Assembly: GCF_005490785.1 (NCBI RefSeq)
Contig: NZ_CP027295.1
Location: 2,418,001 to 2,482,000 of the forward strand
Direction: 5' to 3'
Source: Brachybacterium sp. SGAir0954
GTDB taxonomy: Bacteria > Actinomycetota > Actinomycetes > Actinomycetales > Dermabacteraceae
Length of the DNA stretch: 64,000 nt
Position 1 is the first letter of the stretch. Every line of letters starts with the position of its first letter. This document shows, piece after piece, positions 49,326 through 58,027 of the stretch. The notes beneath the pieces were generated by a model. That model worked only from the letters and a program-made list of their open reading frames with translations. It had not been told where the DNA came from and made no database searches. The translations under genes and the position numbers were made by a program.

Positions 49326-49904
49326 TCAGCAGGAGGCGACGACGCCGCTGCCGGCGTGCTCGCCGCCCCAGGTGGCGACCAGCCGGACCGCGCCGTCGAG
49401 GCCGCCCACCGTGCGCGCCACGGTGAAGGGCTCGCCGTCCTCCATGAGCGCGGCGAGGCTCGGTGCCTCCTCGCCCTCGTCGGTCTCGAGGTGCAGCAGC
49501 ACGGACTGGGGCCGGCGCTCGACGAGGGTCTCGCCGTCGTACACGTCGAGCTCGGCCTGCTCCTGCTCCCCGGCGAGCGCGCGGGCGAAGCAGTCGATCG
49601 CGATCTCGTCGCCGAGGCCGTCGTAGACGAACCGCTCCCCCAGCACCGAATGCTTCATGGTGCCCACGAAGGCGTCCTCCCCGTCCTCCAGGGGCGCGGC
49701 GCGGTAGGTGAGCGGCAGGTGGAACACCGAGTCCCCGGCCTGCACGAGGTGGCACTCGACGCCCACCTCGCCGGCCGGGTCGTCGAAGCGGTAGGCGCCC
49801 AGCACGGTGATCTCGCCGCCGTCGCCCCAGCTGCGGTCGGAGAGGAAGGCGTGCAGGATCTCGGGCTTGGTGGGGCTCAGATCGGCCCGATGGATGATCG
49901 CCAT
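49326..49904 (-). CDS. Maltokinase N-terminal cap-like protein (Cg0192 type)
   Basis: A 192-residue protein that matches the N-terminal cap of maltokinase-like proteins, known as the Cg0192-related family. Typical stretches are AIIHRADLSPTKPEILHAFL, VLGAYRFDDPAGEVGVECHL, LPLTYRAAPLED and FVGTMKHSVLGERFVYDG. The kinase domain itself is absent. The function is unknown; homologues are stand-alone in many actinobacteria. It lies 31 bases after a transglutaminase-like gene on the same strand. Confidence 0.75.
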   Translation of the reverse strand: MAIIHRADLSPTKPEILHAFLSDRSWGDGGEITVLGAYRFDDPAGEVGVECHLVQAGDSVFHLPLTYRAAPLEDGEDAFVGTMKHSVLGERFVYDGLGDEIAIDCFARALAGEQEQAELDVYDGETLVERRPQSVLLHLETDEGEEAPSLAALMEDGEPFTVARTVGGLDGAVRLVATWGGEHAGSGVVASC

Positions 49905-49935
49905 GCCCCCACGGTACGGGGCGCGCGGCGGGTCG

Positions 49936-50862
49936 TCACCGCAGGCGCACCGTCACGGCGTCGTCGGTGACGGGAGAGTGGCGGACCACCTCGTGCCCCG
50001 GGTGGAGCCGGGCGTCGGAGACGTAGAGGGCATGGAGCTCCGCCTCCGCCTGCTCGCTCCCGGCGTCGGCGGCGGCGAGCAGCGCGGCGGCGCGGTCGAG
50101 CACGTCGAGCAGCGCCGGGTCCATCGCCTCGCCCGGCCCGGGCACACCGCCCCAGGAGTCCCACAGCAGCAGCTCGTCCCCGTAGCGGCGCGTGAGCTCC
50201 CAGAGGAGCTCCGCGAGCACGAAGCCCTGGCCTGCCAGCTCCGGGATCCCCGGCGCGACCCCGTGGGCCGACGGGTCCAGGCGGCCCTCCCGCACCAGGC
50301 GGAAGGTCTCCCGCGCGGTCACGAAGCCCGGGCCCCCGTGCAGGACGACCTCCGTGTCGAGGTCCAGGGGGTCCGGCAGCAGCCCCCAGGCCGGGTCGAC
50401 CTCGGGGTCGAAGCGTCGCCAGCGGGTGCCGTCGTGCCACTCGGCGACGACGTGGTCCGCGTGCCACCCAGACACGAAGTAGTCGGCGAAGCCCACCCGG
50501 CAGCGCGCCGGGACGCCGTGGTGGCGCAGGATCGCGACGGCGAGCAGGGAGTGGTCACGGCAGCAGCCCTGGAGCCGCTCCCCCACCGGCCGCTCCGCGC
50601 GCAGCGGGAGGCCGTCGTGGCGGCGCTGGTCGGTGGCGAGCATGTCGGTGACCCAGCGCAGGTCGACGTCGCCGCGGGTCGCGGGTGGCAGGTCGGCCTC
50701 CTGACCCCGGTAGTGGGCGCCGAGGTTCCGCACGACCTGCCCGATCTCGGCGGGTCGCGGCGGTACCGCGTCGAGCAGCCTCGCCCAGGGCCCCGGGTCG
50801 GAGGTGGGGGTGTGCCGCGCCCAGTCCGCAGGGACGGGAGGATCGCTCAGCGTCATCGCCAT
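49936..50862 (-). CDS. Transglutaminase-like domain protein
   Basis: A 308-residue cytoplasmic protein. The catalytic Cys is in GCCRDHSLLAVAILRHHGVP, the His in GWHADHVVAEWHDG and the Asp in RWRRFDPEV, the transglutaminase/protease triad. No signal peptide or membrane helix is seen. Its substrate is unknown. The ATG at 50862 has no ribosome site; CATACT lies six bases before it and would allow a leaderless transcript. A second ATG is two codons downstream. Confidence 0.8.
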   Translation of the reverse strand: MAMTLSDPPVPADWARHTPTSDPGPWARLLDAVPPRPAEIGQVVRNLGAHYRGQEADLPPATRGDVDLRWVTDMLATDQRRHDGLPLRAERPVGERLQGCCRDHSLLAVAILRHHGVPARCRVGFADYFVSGWHADHVVAEWHDGTRWRRFDPEVDPAWGLLPDPLDLDTEVVLHGGPGFVTARETFRLVREGRLDPSAHGVAPGIPELAGQGFVLAELLWELTRRYGDELLLWDSWGGVPGPGEAMDPALLDVLDRAAALLAAADAGSEQAEAELHALYVSDARLHPGHEVVRHSPVTDDAVTVRLR

Positions 50863-50888
50863 GGGGGCAGTATGCGCCCCGTCCCGCG

Positions 50889-50947
50889 GGCACGACAGAG
50901 CCCGGTGGGCGCGGGGTCTCCCCCACGGCCACCGGGCCGGTCGTGCC
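50889..50947. terminator. Long two-part hairpin ending the Opp/Dpp operon
   Basis: GGCACGAC and GTCGTGCC form outer arms, and GCCCGGTGG and CCACCGGGC form inner arms, with small internal offsets and a 20-base apical loop. It lies seven bases past the stop of the last ABC gene on the reverse strand. Confidence 0.75.
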
Positions 50948-50953
50948 TGTCGC

Positions 50954-51817
50954 TCAGGCGTGGTGCTTGAGGCTGCCCCGGAGGTCCGGGACGTCCGCGA
51001 GCAGGCGCTTGGTGTACTCCGCCTGCGGCGCGAAGATGACCTCCTCGGTGCTGCCGCGCTCGACGACGACGCCGTGCTCCATCACCGCGACGCGGTCCGC
51101 GAGGTAGCAGGCCTGGCCGATGTCGTGGGTGATGAACAGGACCGTCAGGCCCAGCTCGTGACGCAGGTCGTGGAGCACGTTGAGGACGTTCACGCGCAGC
51201 GACGCGTCGAGCATGCTCGTCGCCTCGTCCGCGAGGAGGACCGTCGGCCGCATCATGAGCGCGCGGGCGACCATGACGCGCTGCCGCTGCCCGCCGGACA
51301 TCTGGTGCGGGAACTTGTGCAGCGCCTCCTTGGGCGTGAGGCCCACGTACCCCAGGCACTCCTCGATGAGGTGGTCGCCCTCCTCCTTCTCCACGCCCGC
51401 GAGCTTGAGGCTGCGGCGCAGCAGCGAGCCCACGGTGAAGAACTGGTTGAAGGAGGCGAAGGGGTCCTGGAAGACGGCCTGGACCTCGGACCAGTAGGAG
51501 CGCAGCTCCTGGCCCTTGATCCTCGTGACGTCCTGGTCGCGGAAGGTGATCGTGCCGGAGGTCGCGGGCATGAGCCGCAGCAGCATCCGCGCGAGGGTCG
51601 ATTTGCCGGAGCCGGACTCCCCCACCACCGCGAGCACGCTCGAGGCGGGGAAGTCGAGGCTCACGGAGTCCACCGCCGTGATGCTGCCGCCCGCGACGCT
51701 GAACGTCTTCGTCAGGTCGCGGCAGGACAGCAGCGGGGTCCCCGCCTCGGAGCGGGTGATCATCCCGCCGCCGTCGTCGACCGGGGCCGCGGCGGGTCCG
51801 GTGGCGCTCTCGGTCAT
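50954..51817 (-). CDS. Opp/Dpp-type ABC transporter ATP-binding protein (F type)
   Basis: A 287-residue ATPase. Walker A GESGSGKST (near residue 69), Q-loop QAVFQDPFASFN, signature HQMSGGQRQRVMVARAL, Walker B LLADEATSMLD (Ala where Pro is usual) and H-loop FITHDIGQACYLAD. The C terminus FAPQAEYTKRLLADVPDL is typical of OppF/DppF. Its ATG overlaps the stop of the partner ATPase (ATGA); an internal ATG (MITRSEAG) is also possible. It energises the importer encoded by the four genes upstream. Confidence 0.92.
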   Translation of the reverse strand: MTESATGPAAAPVDDGGGMITRSEAGTPLLSCRDLTKTFSVAGGSITAVDSVSLDFPASSVLAVVGESGSGKSTLARMLLRLMPATSGTITFRDQDVTRIKGQELRSYWSEVQAVFQDPFASFNQFFTVGSLLRRSLKLAGVEKEEGDHLIEECLGYVGLTPKEALHKFPHQMSGGQRQRVMVARALMMRPTVLLADEATSMLDASLRVNVLNVLHDLRHELGLTVLFITHDIGQACYLADRVAVMEHGVVVERGSTEEVIFAPQAEYTKRLLADVPDLRGSLKHHA

Positions 51818-52749
51818 CGTGCCTCCTCCGTGCTCGGTGCCGGGGCGGGCGCCCCGCCCTGGGCGCGGTCGCGACCGCGCTCCCGGGTCTCCGCAGTCGG
51901 GTCCAGCACCGAGGAGAGCAGCTTCTTGGTGTACGGGTGCTGCGGGTCCTCGACGAGCTGGCGCGTAGGCCCCATCTCGACGATGGAGCCGGCGTTCATG
52001 ATCGCGAGCTTGTCCGAGACCTGCGAGAGGACGGGGAGGTCGTGCGTCACGAAGACGACGCCGGACATGATCCGCTGCTCCACCATCGCCAGCAGCATCT
52101 CCACGAGCATGCGCTGGCTGGAGACGTCGAGGGCTGAGGTGGGTTCGTCCGCGATCAGCAGCCGGGGGTCCAGCAGCGTCGAGATCACGGTGATGACGCG
52201 CTGCTTCATGCCGCCGGAGAGCTGGTGGGCGTAGGAGTCGAGCACGCGCACCGGCATCTCGAGCATCTTCAGCCGGTCCCGGGCCCGGTCCAGCGCCTCG
52301 TCCTTCGAGACGCCCGTGCGGTGGGCCCTCATGACGTCGTGGACGAGGCTGCGGATCCGCACCGTCGGGCTGATCGCGTTCATCGCGCCCTGCGGCAGCA
52401 TCGAGACGGTGCTGCCGCGGTAGGGGCGGTGGCGCTTGACGTCCGCCGGGGAGAGCGTCGAGAGGTCGATGACCTCGTCGTCGATCTCGAGCGTGCCGGA
52501 GAGCACGTACAGCGGCGGGGTCGCGATCATCGCGAGAGTGTTGCCCAGCGTCGTCTTGCCGCAGCCGGACTCGCCGGCGAGGCCCAGGATCTCCCCCTCG
52601 CCGAGCTCGAGGGAGACCCCGTCGACGGCGGTGAAGTCCTGCTCGCCGCCGCCGTACACGGAGCGGACGTCGGTGACCCGGGCGAGCAGGCCCGACCGGT
52701 CCTTGGTCCCTGCCGATGCGGGGGCGGGCGGGGTGGTGGCGTGGCTCAT
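51814..52749 (-). CDS. Opp/Dpp-type ABC transporter ATP-binding protein (D type)
   Basis: A 311-residue ATPase. Walker A GESGCGKTT (about residues 60-68), signature HQLSGGMKQRVITVISTLL, Walker B LIADEPTSALD and H-loop FVTHDLPVLSQVSD. DPQHPYTKKLLSSVLDP near the end is the OppD/DppD C-terminal motif. The last 30 residues are charged and low in complexity. The loop SMLPQGAMNAISPTVRI is the usual D-subunit form. ATGA overlaps join it to both neighbours. Confidence 0.92.
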   Translation of the reverse strand: MSHATTPPAPASAGTKDRSGLLARVTDVRSVYGGGEQDFTAVDGVSLELGEGEILGLAGESGCGKTTLGNTLAMIATPPLYVLSGTLEIDDEVIDLSTLSPADVKRHRPYRGSTVSMLPQGAMNAISPTVRIRSLVHDVMRAHRTGVSKDEALDRARDRLKMLEMPVRVLDSYAHQLSGGMKQRVITVISTLLDPRLLIADEPTSALDVSSQRMLVEMLLAMVEQRIMSGVVFVTHDLPVLSQVSDKLAIMNAGSIVEMGPTRQLVEDPQHPYTKKLLSSVLDPTAETRERGRDRAQGGAPAPAPSTEEAR

Positions 52750-53756
52750 GCCGCTCCTCCTGCGCTGGTGGGGACGGGCCGGGGATCGGCGCCGGCGGCG
52801 GGGGCCTGCTCGCCGGCGGCGAGCGCGGCGGCCTCCTTCGCACGGCGGGCCGCGGCCTGTTTCATCTGCTTCTTCTTGCCGCGCCGCAGGCGGGGGTTGA
52901 AGACCTCGTCGAGGCTCGCCTGCAGCAGCAGGAAGCCGAAGGAGACGAGGGTGAGCACGATCGTGGGCGGCAGGAAGGCCCACCATGCGCCCGTGGCGAC
53001 CGCCTGGAAGGCGAGCGCCCAGTGCAGCTGGGTGCCCAGCGAGTCCGTCCCCGAGGGGCCGAGGCCCAGCATCGACAGCGCCGACTCGGCGAGGATCGCG
53101 CCGGAGACCTGCAGCACGAAGGCCATCACCGCGTAGGACAGGATGTAGGGCAGCACGTCCACCAGCAGGATGCTGGGCAGCCGCGCGCCGGAGAGCCGGG
53201 CCACGTCGATGTGCTCGCGGGTGGCGACCGAGGAGGCCTGGGCGCGCACGGCGCGTGCCGTCCAGGGCCAGGCGGTGATCCCGATGACGACCGCGAGCGA
53301 CCAGATGCTGCTCTGCGGCAGCGAGATCGAGATGAGGATCAGCACGATGATCGAGGGGATCGCGAGCACCACGTTGGTGATGCCCATGAGGACCTCCTCG
53401 AGCCAGCCGCCGACGAAGCCGGCGACCAGGCCGACGGCGACGCCGATCGCGGTCGCGATGGTCCCGGCGACGAGGCCGATGATCAGCGAGGTGCGGGTGC
53501 CCGCCATGAGCACGGCGAGCACGTCGTGCCCGAAGTTGTCCGTGCCGAGCGGGAGCCCGCCGCCGGGGGCGTCGTACAGCGAGCCGACCTTCTCCCCCGA
53601 CCCCGTGGGGTAGAGGAGGCCGGCCAGGCCGAGCACGACGACGGCGACGACGATCACCAGCGAGACCCAGAACCGGGTGGAGAAGTTGAAGCTGCGGAAC
53701 GGGTTGCTGCGAGGTGCCGACTTCTCGTCGGTCACCGGTGCGTTCGGAGTCGACAT
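52746..53756 (-). CDS. Opp/Dpp-type ABC transporter permease (C type)
   Basis: A 336-residue permease. After a short cytoplasmic N terminus a first helix is followed by GGGLPLGTDNFGHDVLAVLM, the OppC/DppC signature, and five more helices. The EAA loop is VARLSGARLPSILLVDVLP. A 60-residue Lys/Ala-rich tail extends past the last helix, longer than usual. It starts one base after the stop of the B-type permease. Confidence 0.9.
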   Translation of the reverse strand: MSTPNAPVTDEKSAPRSNPFRSFNFSTRFWVSLVIVVAVVVLGLAGLLYPTGSGEKVGSLYDAPGGGLPLGTDNFGHDVLAVLMAGTRTSLIIGLVAGTIATAIGVAVGLVAGFVGGWLEEVLMGITNVVLAIPSIIVLILISISLPQSSIWSLAVVIGITAWPWTARAVRAQASSVATREHIDVARLSGARLPSILLVDVLPYILSYAVMAFVLQVSGAILAESALSMLGLGPSGTDSLGTQLHWALAFQAVATGAWWAFLPPTIVLTLVSFGFLLLQASLDEVFNPRLRRGKKKQMKQAAARRAKEAAALAAGEQAPAAGADPRPVPTSAGGAA

Positions 53757-53757
53757 G

Positions 53758-54768
53758 TCACTTCTCCCCGGACTTGGCCGCGCGGATCCGCGGGTCGACG
53801 AAGCCGTAGACGATCTCCACGACGAAGTTGGCCAGCAGCACCGCCACCGTGATGATCAGCGTGATGGCCTGGATCACCGGGTAGTCGTTCTGCGAGATCG
53901 CGTTGAACAGCAGCGTGCCCACCCCGGGGTAGTTGAAGACGAGCTCGGTGATGAGCGCGCCGCCCACGAGGGTGCCGATCGACAGCGCGAGCCCCGTGAT
54001 CTGCGGGAGCATCGCGTTGCGGAAGATGTACTTCGTGATCGTGTTGTCGCGGATGCCCATGGCCCGGGCGTAGTTCACGTAGTCGCCGCCCAGCTCGTAG
54101 ATCGCCATGGAGCGCATGCCCACGGCCTGACCGCCGATGAAGACGATCACGAGGGACAGGAACGGCAGCCAGTAGTAGCTCACGGCGTCCCAGAGGAACT
54201 CCGCGCTCAGCTCCGGGGTGAGGCCCAGCGAATACGCCCCGCCCACCGGGAACACCCCGGCGACCACGGCGAGCACGTACAGCAGCAGGATCGAGAGGCA
54301 GTAGTACGGCATGGAGGACAGGAACAGCGAGCTGGTGAACACGCTCCGGTCCCAGTTCCCGCCGCGGAACGCCGCGATCGCGCCGACGAGGTTGCCCAGC
54401 ACCCAGCCGATGAGGATCGCGGGCAGCTGGACCGCGACGGACCAGGGCAGGGCCTGGCCGACGAGGTCGTTGACGGAGGCGGGGTAGTTCGCGAAGGAGG
54501 TGCCGAGGTCGCCCGTGAACACCTTCCCGAGGTACGTGAAGAACTGCTCCCAGAGCGGCTTGTCGAGCCCGAACTCCGCCACGTAGGTCTCGTAGATCTG
54601 CTGCTGCTGCTCGCCGGTGATGGAGCCGCCGCGGGTCAGGTTCGAGACGATGACGTCCACGGGGTTGCCCGGGACGAGCCGGGGCAGCAGGAAGTTCAGA
54701 CCCACTGCTGCCACCAGCGCGACCAGGTACCACCCCGTCTTCTGAAGGATGTAACGGCCGAGGTTCAC
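53758..54768 (-). CDS. Opp/Dpp-type ABC transporter permease (B type)
   Basis: A 336-residue permease of the OppB/DppB kind. The N-terminal helix leads to FLLPRLVPGNPVDVI, and the EAA loop is YARAMGIRDNTITKYIFRNA. The C terminus contains VFNYPGVGTLLFNAI and YGFVDPRIR, both standard. The N-terminal loop includes QQQQIYETYVAEFGLDKPLWEQF. The GTG start lies eight bases after the stop of the binding-protein gene. Confidence 0.9.
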   Translation of the reverse strand: MNLGRYILQKTGWYLVALVAAVGLNFLLPRLVPGNPVDVIVSNLTRGGSITGEQQQQIYETYVAEFGLDKPLWEQFFTYLGKVFTGDLGTSFANYPASVNDLVGQALPWSVAVQLPAILIGWVLGNLVGAIAAFRGGNWDRSVFTSSLFLSSMPYYCLSILLLYVLAVVAGVFPVGGAYSLGLTPELSAEFLWDAVSYYWLPFLSLVIVFIGGQAVGMRSMAIYELGGDYVNYARAMGIRDNTITKYIFRNAMLPQITGLALSIGTLVGGALITELVFNYPGVGTLLFNAISQNDYPVIQAITLIITVAVLLANFVVEIVYGFVDPRIRAAKSGEK

Positions 54769-54776
54769 GGGTGCCC

Positions 54777-56630
54777 TCAGCCGCCGATCTTCTTGAGCTT
54801 GAAGATCCAGCCGTTGCCGGCGCCGCGGAACATCGGCGGCGCGTAGTCGTTCTCCTCGGTCGGGAAGTTCGACCAGTTGGTGGCGTTGAACTCGAAGAAC
54901 TCGTCCGGCCGGTACATGAGCGGGAAGGCCGGGACCTCCTTGCGGTACAGGTCATCGAGCGCGCCGATGGCCTCCTTCTTGGCGGCGTCGTCGGCCGCGG
55001 CGGCCGCGGCCTGCAGCAGGTCGTTGACCTCGCCGTTCTCCCAGCGACCGTAGTTGCGGTAGGCGGTCTGGCCGAGCTCGACCATGTCGACGTTGCTCAT
55101 GACGTCGCTGAAGCGCTGCCAGGGCGTGGAGGGGTTGGTGCCGGCCACGTACCAGCAGGCGAGATCGAAGTCGCCGTTCTGGATGGAGGTCGTGACCTGG
55201 GCCTGCTGCGGGAAGTTCGTCGCCGCGTCCACGCCGATCGTCTGGAGGTTCTTCGCGACGATCTCGAGCGCCGCGTTCCAGTCGGTCCAGCCCTGCGGGG
55301 TGATGAGCTTCCAGGGCCCGAGCTTCACGCCGTCCTTGGCGTAGAAGCCGTCTGAGCCCTTCGCGTAGCCGGCGTCCTGGAGCAGCTGCTCGGCCTTCGC
55401 CGCGTCGAAGCTCCAGCCGTCCGCCTTCGCCTTCTCGGCGTCGAGGAAGGCGTCCTCCGCGCCGCCCGGGATGACGAGCGAGGCCTGGACCTCCGCGGAG
55501 TAGCCGGACATGGCGGTCTCGGCGATCGAGCCGTAGTCCACGGCGTGCGCGAGGGCCTTGCGCACGGCGGGGTCGTCGAGCCCGGGCTTGGTGGTGTTGA
55601 TGAGCAGCATCGGCATCGAGCCGGGCGTGAAGTAGGGCTTGTCCTGGAGGTAGGTGCCCACGGGCTTGCCGCCCTCCCACATCTTCCACAGCTGCGGGAC
55701 GAACTGCTGCATGACGTCGAGCTCACCGTTCTGGAACTTGAGGTTGCCGTCCTCGTTGGACTTGAAGATCGGGTGGATGATCTTCGTCATCGGCGGGAGG
55801 CCGCCGTAGAAGTCCTTGCCCCAGTAGTTGTCGTTGCGGGCGAGGATGATCTGGGTCTGGTCGGCGAGCTCGAGGGTGAAGGGGCCGGTGCCGAGCAGCT
55901 CGGTGGTCTCCCAGGTGGCGAGCTTGTTGCCGGTCTCCTCGGCGGCCTTCTCGAACACGGCCTTGGGGACGATGAACTGCTGGGCGAGCTGGGTGAGGAC
56001 GCTGCCCACGTTCTTGCGGTCCTGGTTGATCGCGATGTTGATCGTGGAGCCGTCCGCCGTGATCTCGTCCGCCTCGATCCAGAAGGAGGCGATGCCGAGG
56101 CTCGGGTCGATCTTGCCGAGCTCGAAGGTGTAGAGGACGTCGTCCGCGGTGAACTCGGTGCCGTCGCTCCAGGTGATGCCGTCCTGGAGGGTGAGGGAGA
56201 CGGAGTCGGTTCCCTCGGTCTTGTACTCCTTCGCGAGGCCCGGGAGCAGCTCGCCGGTGACGATGTCGAAGCGCAGCAGGGTCTCGTAGACGTACTGGGC
56301 GACGTTGCTCGAGGCGGGCCAGGCGGGGGCGCCGGCGAAGGTGTTGAAGTTGGTGGGCGGGCTCCACTGGAAGCCGGCGATGTAGAGCTGGTCCGCCGCG
56401 TCGCCCTTGCGGCCGCTGCCGGCCTGGCCGTTGTTGCCGACGCCCTGGAGGTCGCCGCCGTCGTCGGAGCCGCCGCCGGCACCGCCGCCGGTCGCGCCGC
56501 CGCAGGCCGCGAGGGCGGCCGCGCCGCCCACGGCGCCGGTGACCGCGAGGAATCCGCGCCGCGTGGAGGGCAGCTGCGGGAGGAGACGGGAAGAAGAAGG
56601 GGAACTGCCGAGCGTGCCGCGATGGGTCAT
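54777..56630 (-). CDS. Opp/Dpp-type substrate-binding lipoprotein (SBP_bac_5)
   Basis: A 617-residue family-5 solute-binding protein. STRRGFLAVTGAVGGAAALAAC is a combined twin-arginine and lipobox signal with the Cys near residue 43, followed by a long Gly/Ser/Asp linker. VYETLLRFDIVTGELLPGLA and LQDGITWSDGTEFTADDVLY are family hallmarks, and FKLKKIGG is the C terminus. Family 5 binds peptides or oligosaccharides; the LacI gene next door suggests a sugar ligand such as a beta-linked oligosaccharide. It is the first gene of a five-gene importer. Confidence 0.92.
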   Translation of the reverse strand: MTHRGTLGSSPSSSRLLPQLPSTRRGFLAVTGAVGGAAALAACGGATGGGAGGGSDDGGDLQGVGNNGQAGSGRKGDAADQLYIAGFQWSPPTNFNTFAGAPAWPASSNVAQYVYETLLRFDIVTGELLPGLAKEYKTEGTDSVSLTLQDGITWSDGTEFTADDVLYTFELGKIDPSLGIASFWIEADEITADGSTINIAINQDRKNVGSVLTQLAQQFIVPKAVFEKAAEETGNKLATWETTELLGTGPFTLELADQTQIILARNDNYWGKDFYGGLPPMTKIIHPIFKSNEDGNLKFQNGELDVMQQFVPQLWKMWEGGKPVGTYLQDKPYFTPGSMPMLLINTTKPGLDDPAVRKALAHAVDYGSIAETAMSGYSAEVQASLVIPGGAEDAFLDAEKAKADGWSFDAAKAEQLLQDAGYAKGSDGFYAKDGVKLGPWKLITPQGWTDWNAALEIVAKNLQTIGVDAATNFPQQAQVTTSIQNGDFDLACWYVAGTNPSTPWQRFSDVMSNVDMVELGQTAYRNYGRWENGEVNDLLQAAAAAADDAAKKEAIGALDDLYRKEVPAFPLMYRPDEFFEFNATNWSNFPTEENDYAPPMFRGAGNGWIFKLKKIGG

Positions 56631-56727
56631 GATGGCCACTGCCTCTCTGGGTGGGCTCCGCCGTTGGAGCCGCGGATCGACCTTGATCCGTTGCAGAGAA
56701 AATAGGCCTTGGCGACGAATAAACGCC

Positions 56728-56767
56728 CGTGACACGGGTCACGAACGGGTCACGATCGCAACCGGTT
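56728..56767. promoter_or_regulatory. Operator zone between lacI and the importer genes
   Basis: Two elements stand close together. CGTGAC-ACGG-GTCACG (56728-56743) is an inverted repeat with a further GGGTCACG copy at 56747. AACCGGTT (56760-56767) is the palindromic core of many LacI-family operators. The reverse-strand -10 for the importer may be TATTTT at 56704-56699. The LacI product would be the natural ligand. Confidence 0.5.
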
Positions 56768-56782
56768 TCGGTGACCGCTCGG

Positions 56783-57805
56783 TCACCCGCTCCCCCGCAC
56801 CACCATCCCACCGGGGCCGATGTCCTCCGTGAGCGTTCCCTCCTCGATGTGGCGCACGAGCAGCCGCGCGAGCAGCCGGCCCGCCTCCCGCGTGTCGCGG
56901 TGCAGCGCCGTGATCGCCGGACTCGTCACCGTGCAGAGGATCGAGTCCTCGAGCGCCACGATCGCGAGATCCTCGGGCACCCGCACCCCGTCCCTCCCGA
57001 GCTCCACCAGCAGCTGCGCGGCGAGCAGGTCGTTGTCGACGACCACTCCGCGGCACCCCGCCTCACGGTGCAGCGCGAGCAGCTCCCGCGTCCACCGGGA
57101 CACGTCGTGCTGCTGGTAGTCCGAGTGCAGCACCGAGGCGCCCATCCCCGCTGCGCCGCAGCGCTCACGGAACCGGCGCTCCCGCGCCATGACGTGCTGG
57201 AACTGGGGCAGCCCGCCGAGGTACAGCAGGTGCCGACCGGCACCGGCGGGCTTGTCGTCGACCACCGTCATCAGCCGATCCAGCACGAGGTCCATCCGCT
57301 CGTCCTCGTCCACGGCGAGGCGCGAGATCATCGGCGAGAGCGGGGAGCTCGCCATCGCCGCCGCGGCGAGACCGGTGTGCTCGATCACCGCGGCCCGGGG
57401 GTCCTCGGAGCGGGCGTCGAGCAGGACCACCCCGTCCACCCGCCGCTCCGCCGCCCAGCGCGCGAGCAGCTCCGACTCCGCCTCGACGTCCGGCACGAGC
57501 TGGATCAGCAGGGCGCGGTCCGTGAGCGCGAGCTCCTCCTCGAGCCCCGCGACCATGGCCATGAAGAAGCTCTCCGTGCCCACGGTCTCCGAGCTGCGCG
57601 CGAGCGCGAGGCCGAACACCCCGGTCGACGCCCGCGACAGCGCCCGCGCCGCATAGGAGGGCGTCCATCCCAGCGCCGCGGCGGCCGCCGCCACCCGCTC
57701 GCGGGTCCCCGCCGAGACCCCGGTGACGCCGTTGAGCGCCTTCGAGGCGGTCCCCTTGGACACGCCGGCCTCGCGGGCGACGTCGGCGAGCGTGGGGCTG
57801 GGCAC
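56783..57805 (-). CDS. LacI family transcriptional regulator
   Basis: A 340-residue repressor. The HTH is [23 protein letters not shown] (residues 4-26) and the hinge helix AARALSRAS follows. The effector domain has VDGVVLLDARSED, GCRGVVVDNDLLAAQLL and LAIVALEDSILCTVTSPAITAL, which fits the periplasmic-binding-protein fold. It lies upstream of the importer on the same strand, with operators between, so it likely represses the importer until a sugar binds. The GTG has an AGAGGAG ribosome site. Confidence 0.9.
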   Translation of the reverse strand: MPSPTLADVAREAGVSKGTASKALNGVTGVSAGTRERVAAAAAALGWTPSYAARALSRASTGVFGLALARSSETVGTESFFMAMVAGLEEELALTDRALLIQLVPDVEAESELLARWAAERRVDGVVLLDARSEDPRAAVIEHTGLAAAAMASSPLSPMISRLAVDEDERMDLVLDRLMTVVDDKPAGAGRHLLYLGGLPQFQHVMARERRFRERCGAAGMGASVLHSDYQQHDVSRWTRELLALHREAGCRGVVVDNDLLAAQLLVELGRDGVRVPEDLAIVALEDSILCTVTSPAITALHRDTREAGRLLARLLVRHIEEGTLTEDIGPGGMVVRGSG

Positions 57806-58015
57806 GGTGGCGCTCCTCTCCGAGGTGACGTCGGATCTCCGATGGTGGGGTCACGGTAGGCGACCGGGGCATGCGGCGCGCGGTGTTCCCGGACGCTCCC
57901 GGCGCCGCGGGCCCCGCCGCATGCCGGGTCTGCTGATCATCGCACCAGGTGGGCGCCGGTCCTGCCAGGGGACAGCGGTACCTGGATCATGGCCGCTCCC
58001 CTGCCGAGGATCCCT

Positions 58016-58021
58016 TACTGT
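58016..58021 (+). promoter_or_regulatory. -10 box of a leaderless TSUP-permease transcript
   Basis: TACTGT is followed by six bases and the GTG at 58028. The alternative upstream ATG at 57989 has no -10 or ribosome site. Confidence 0.5.
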
Positions 58022-58027
58022 GCACGG

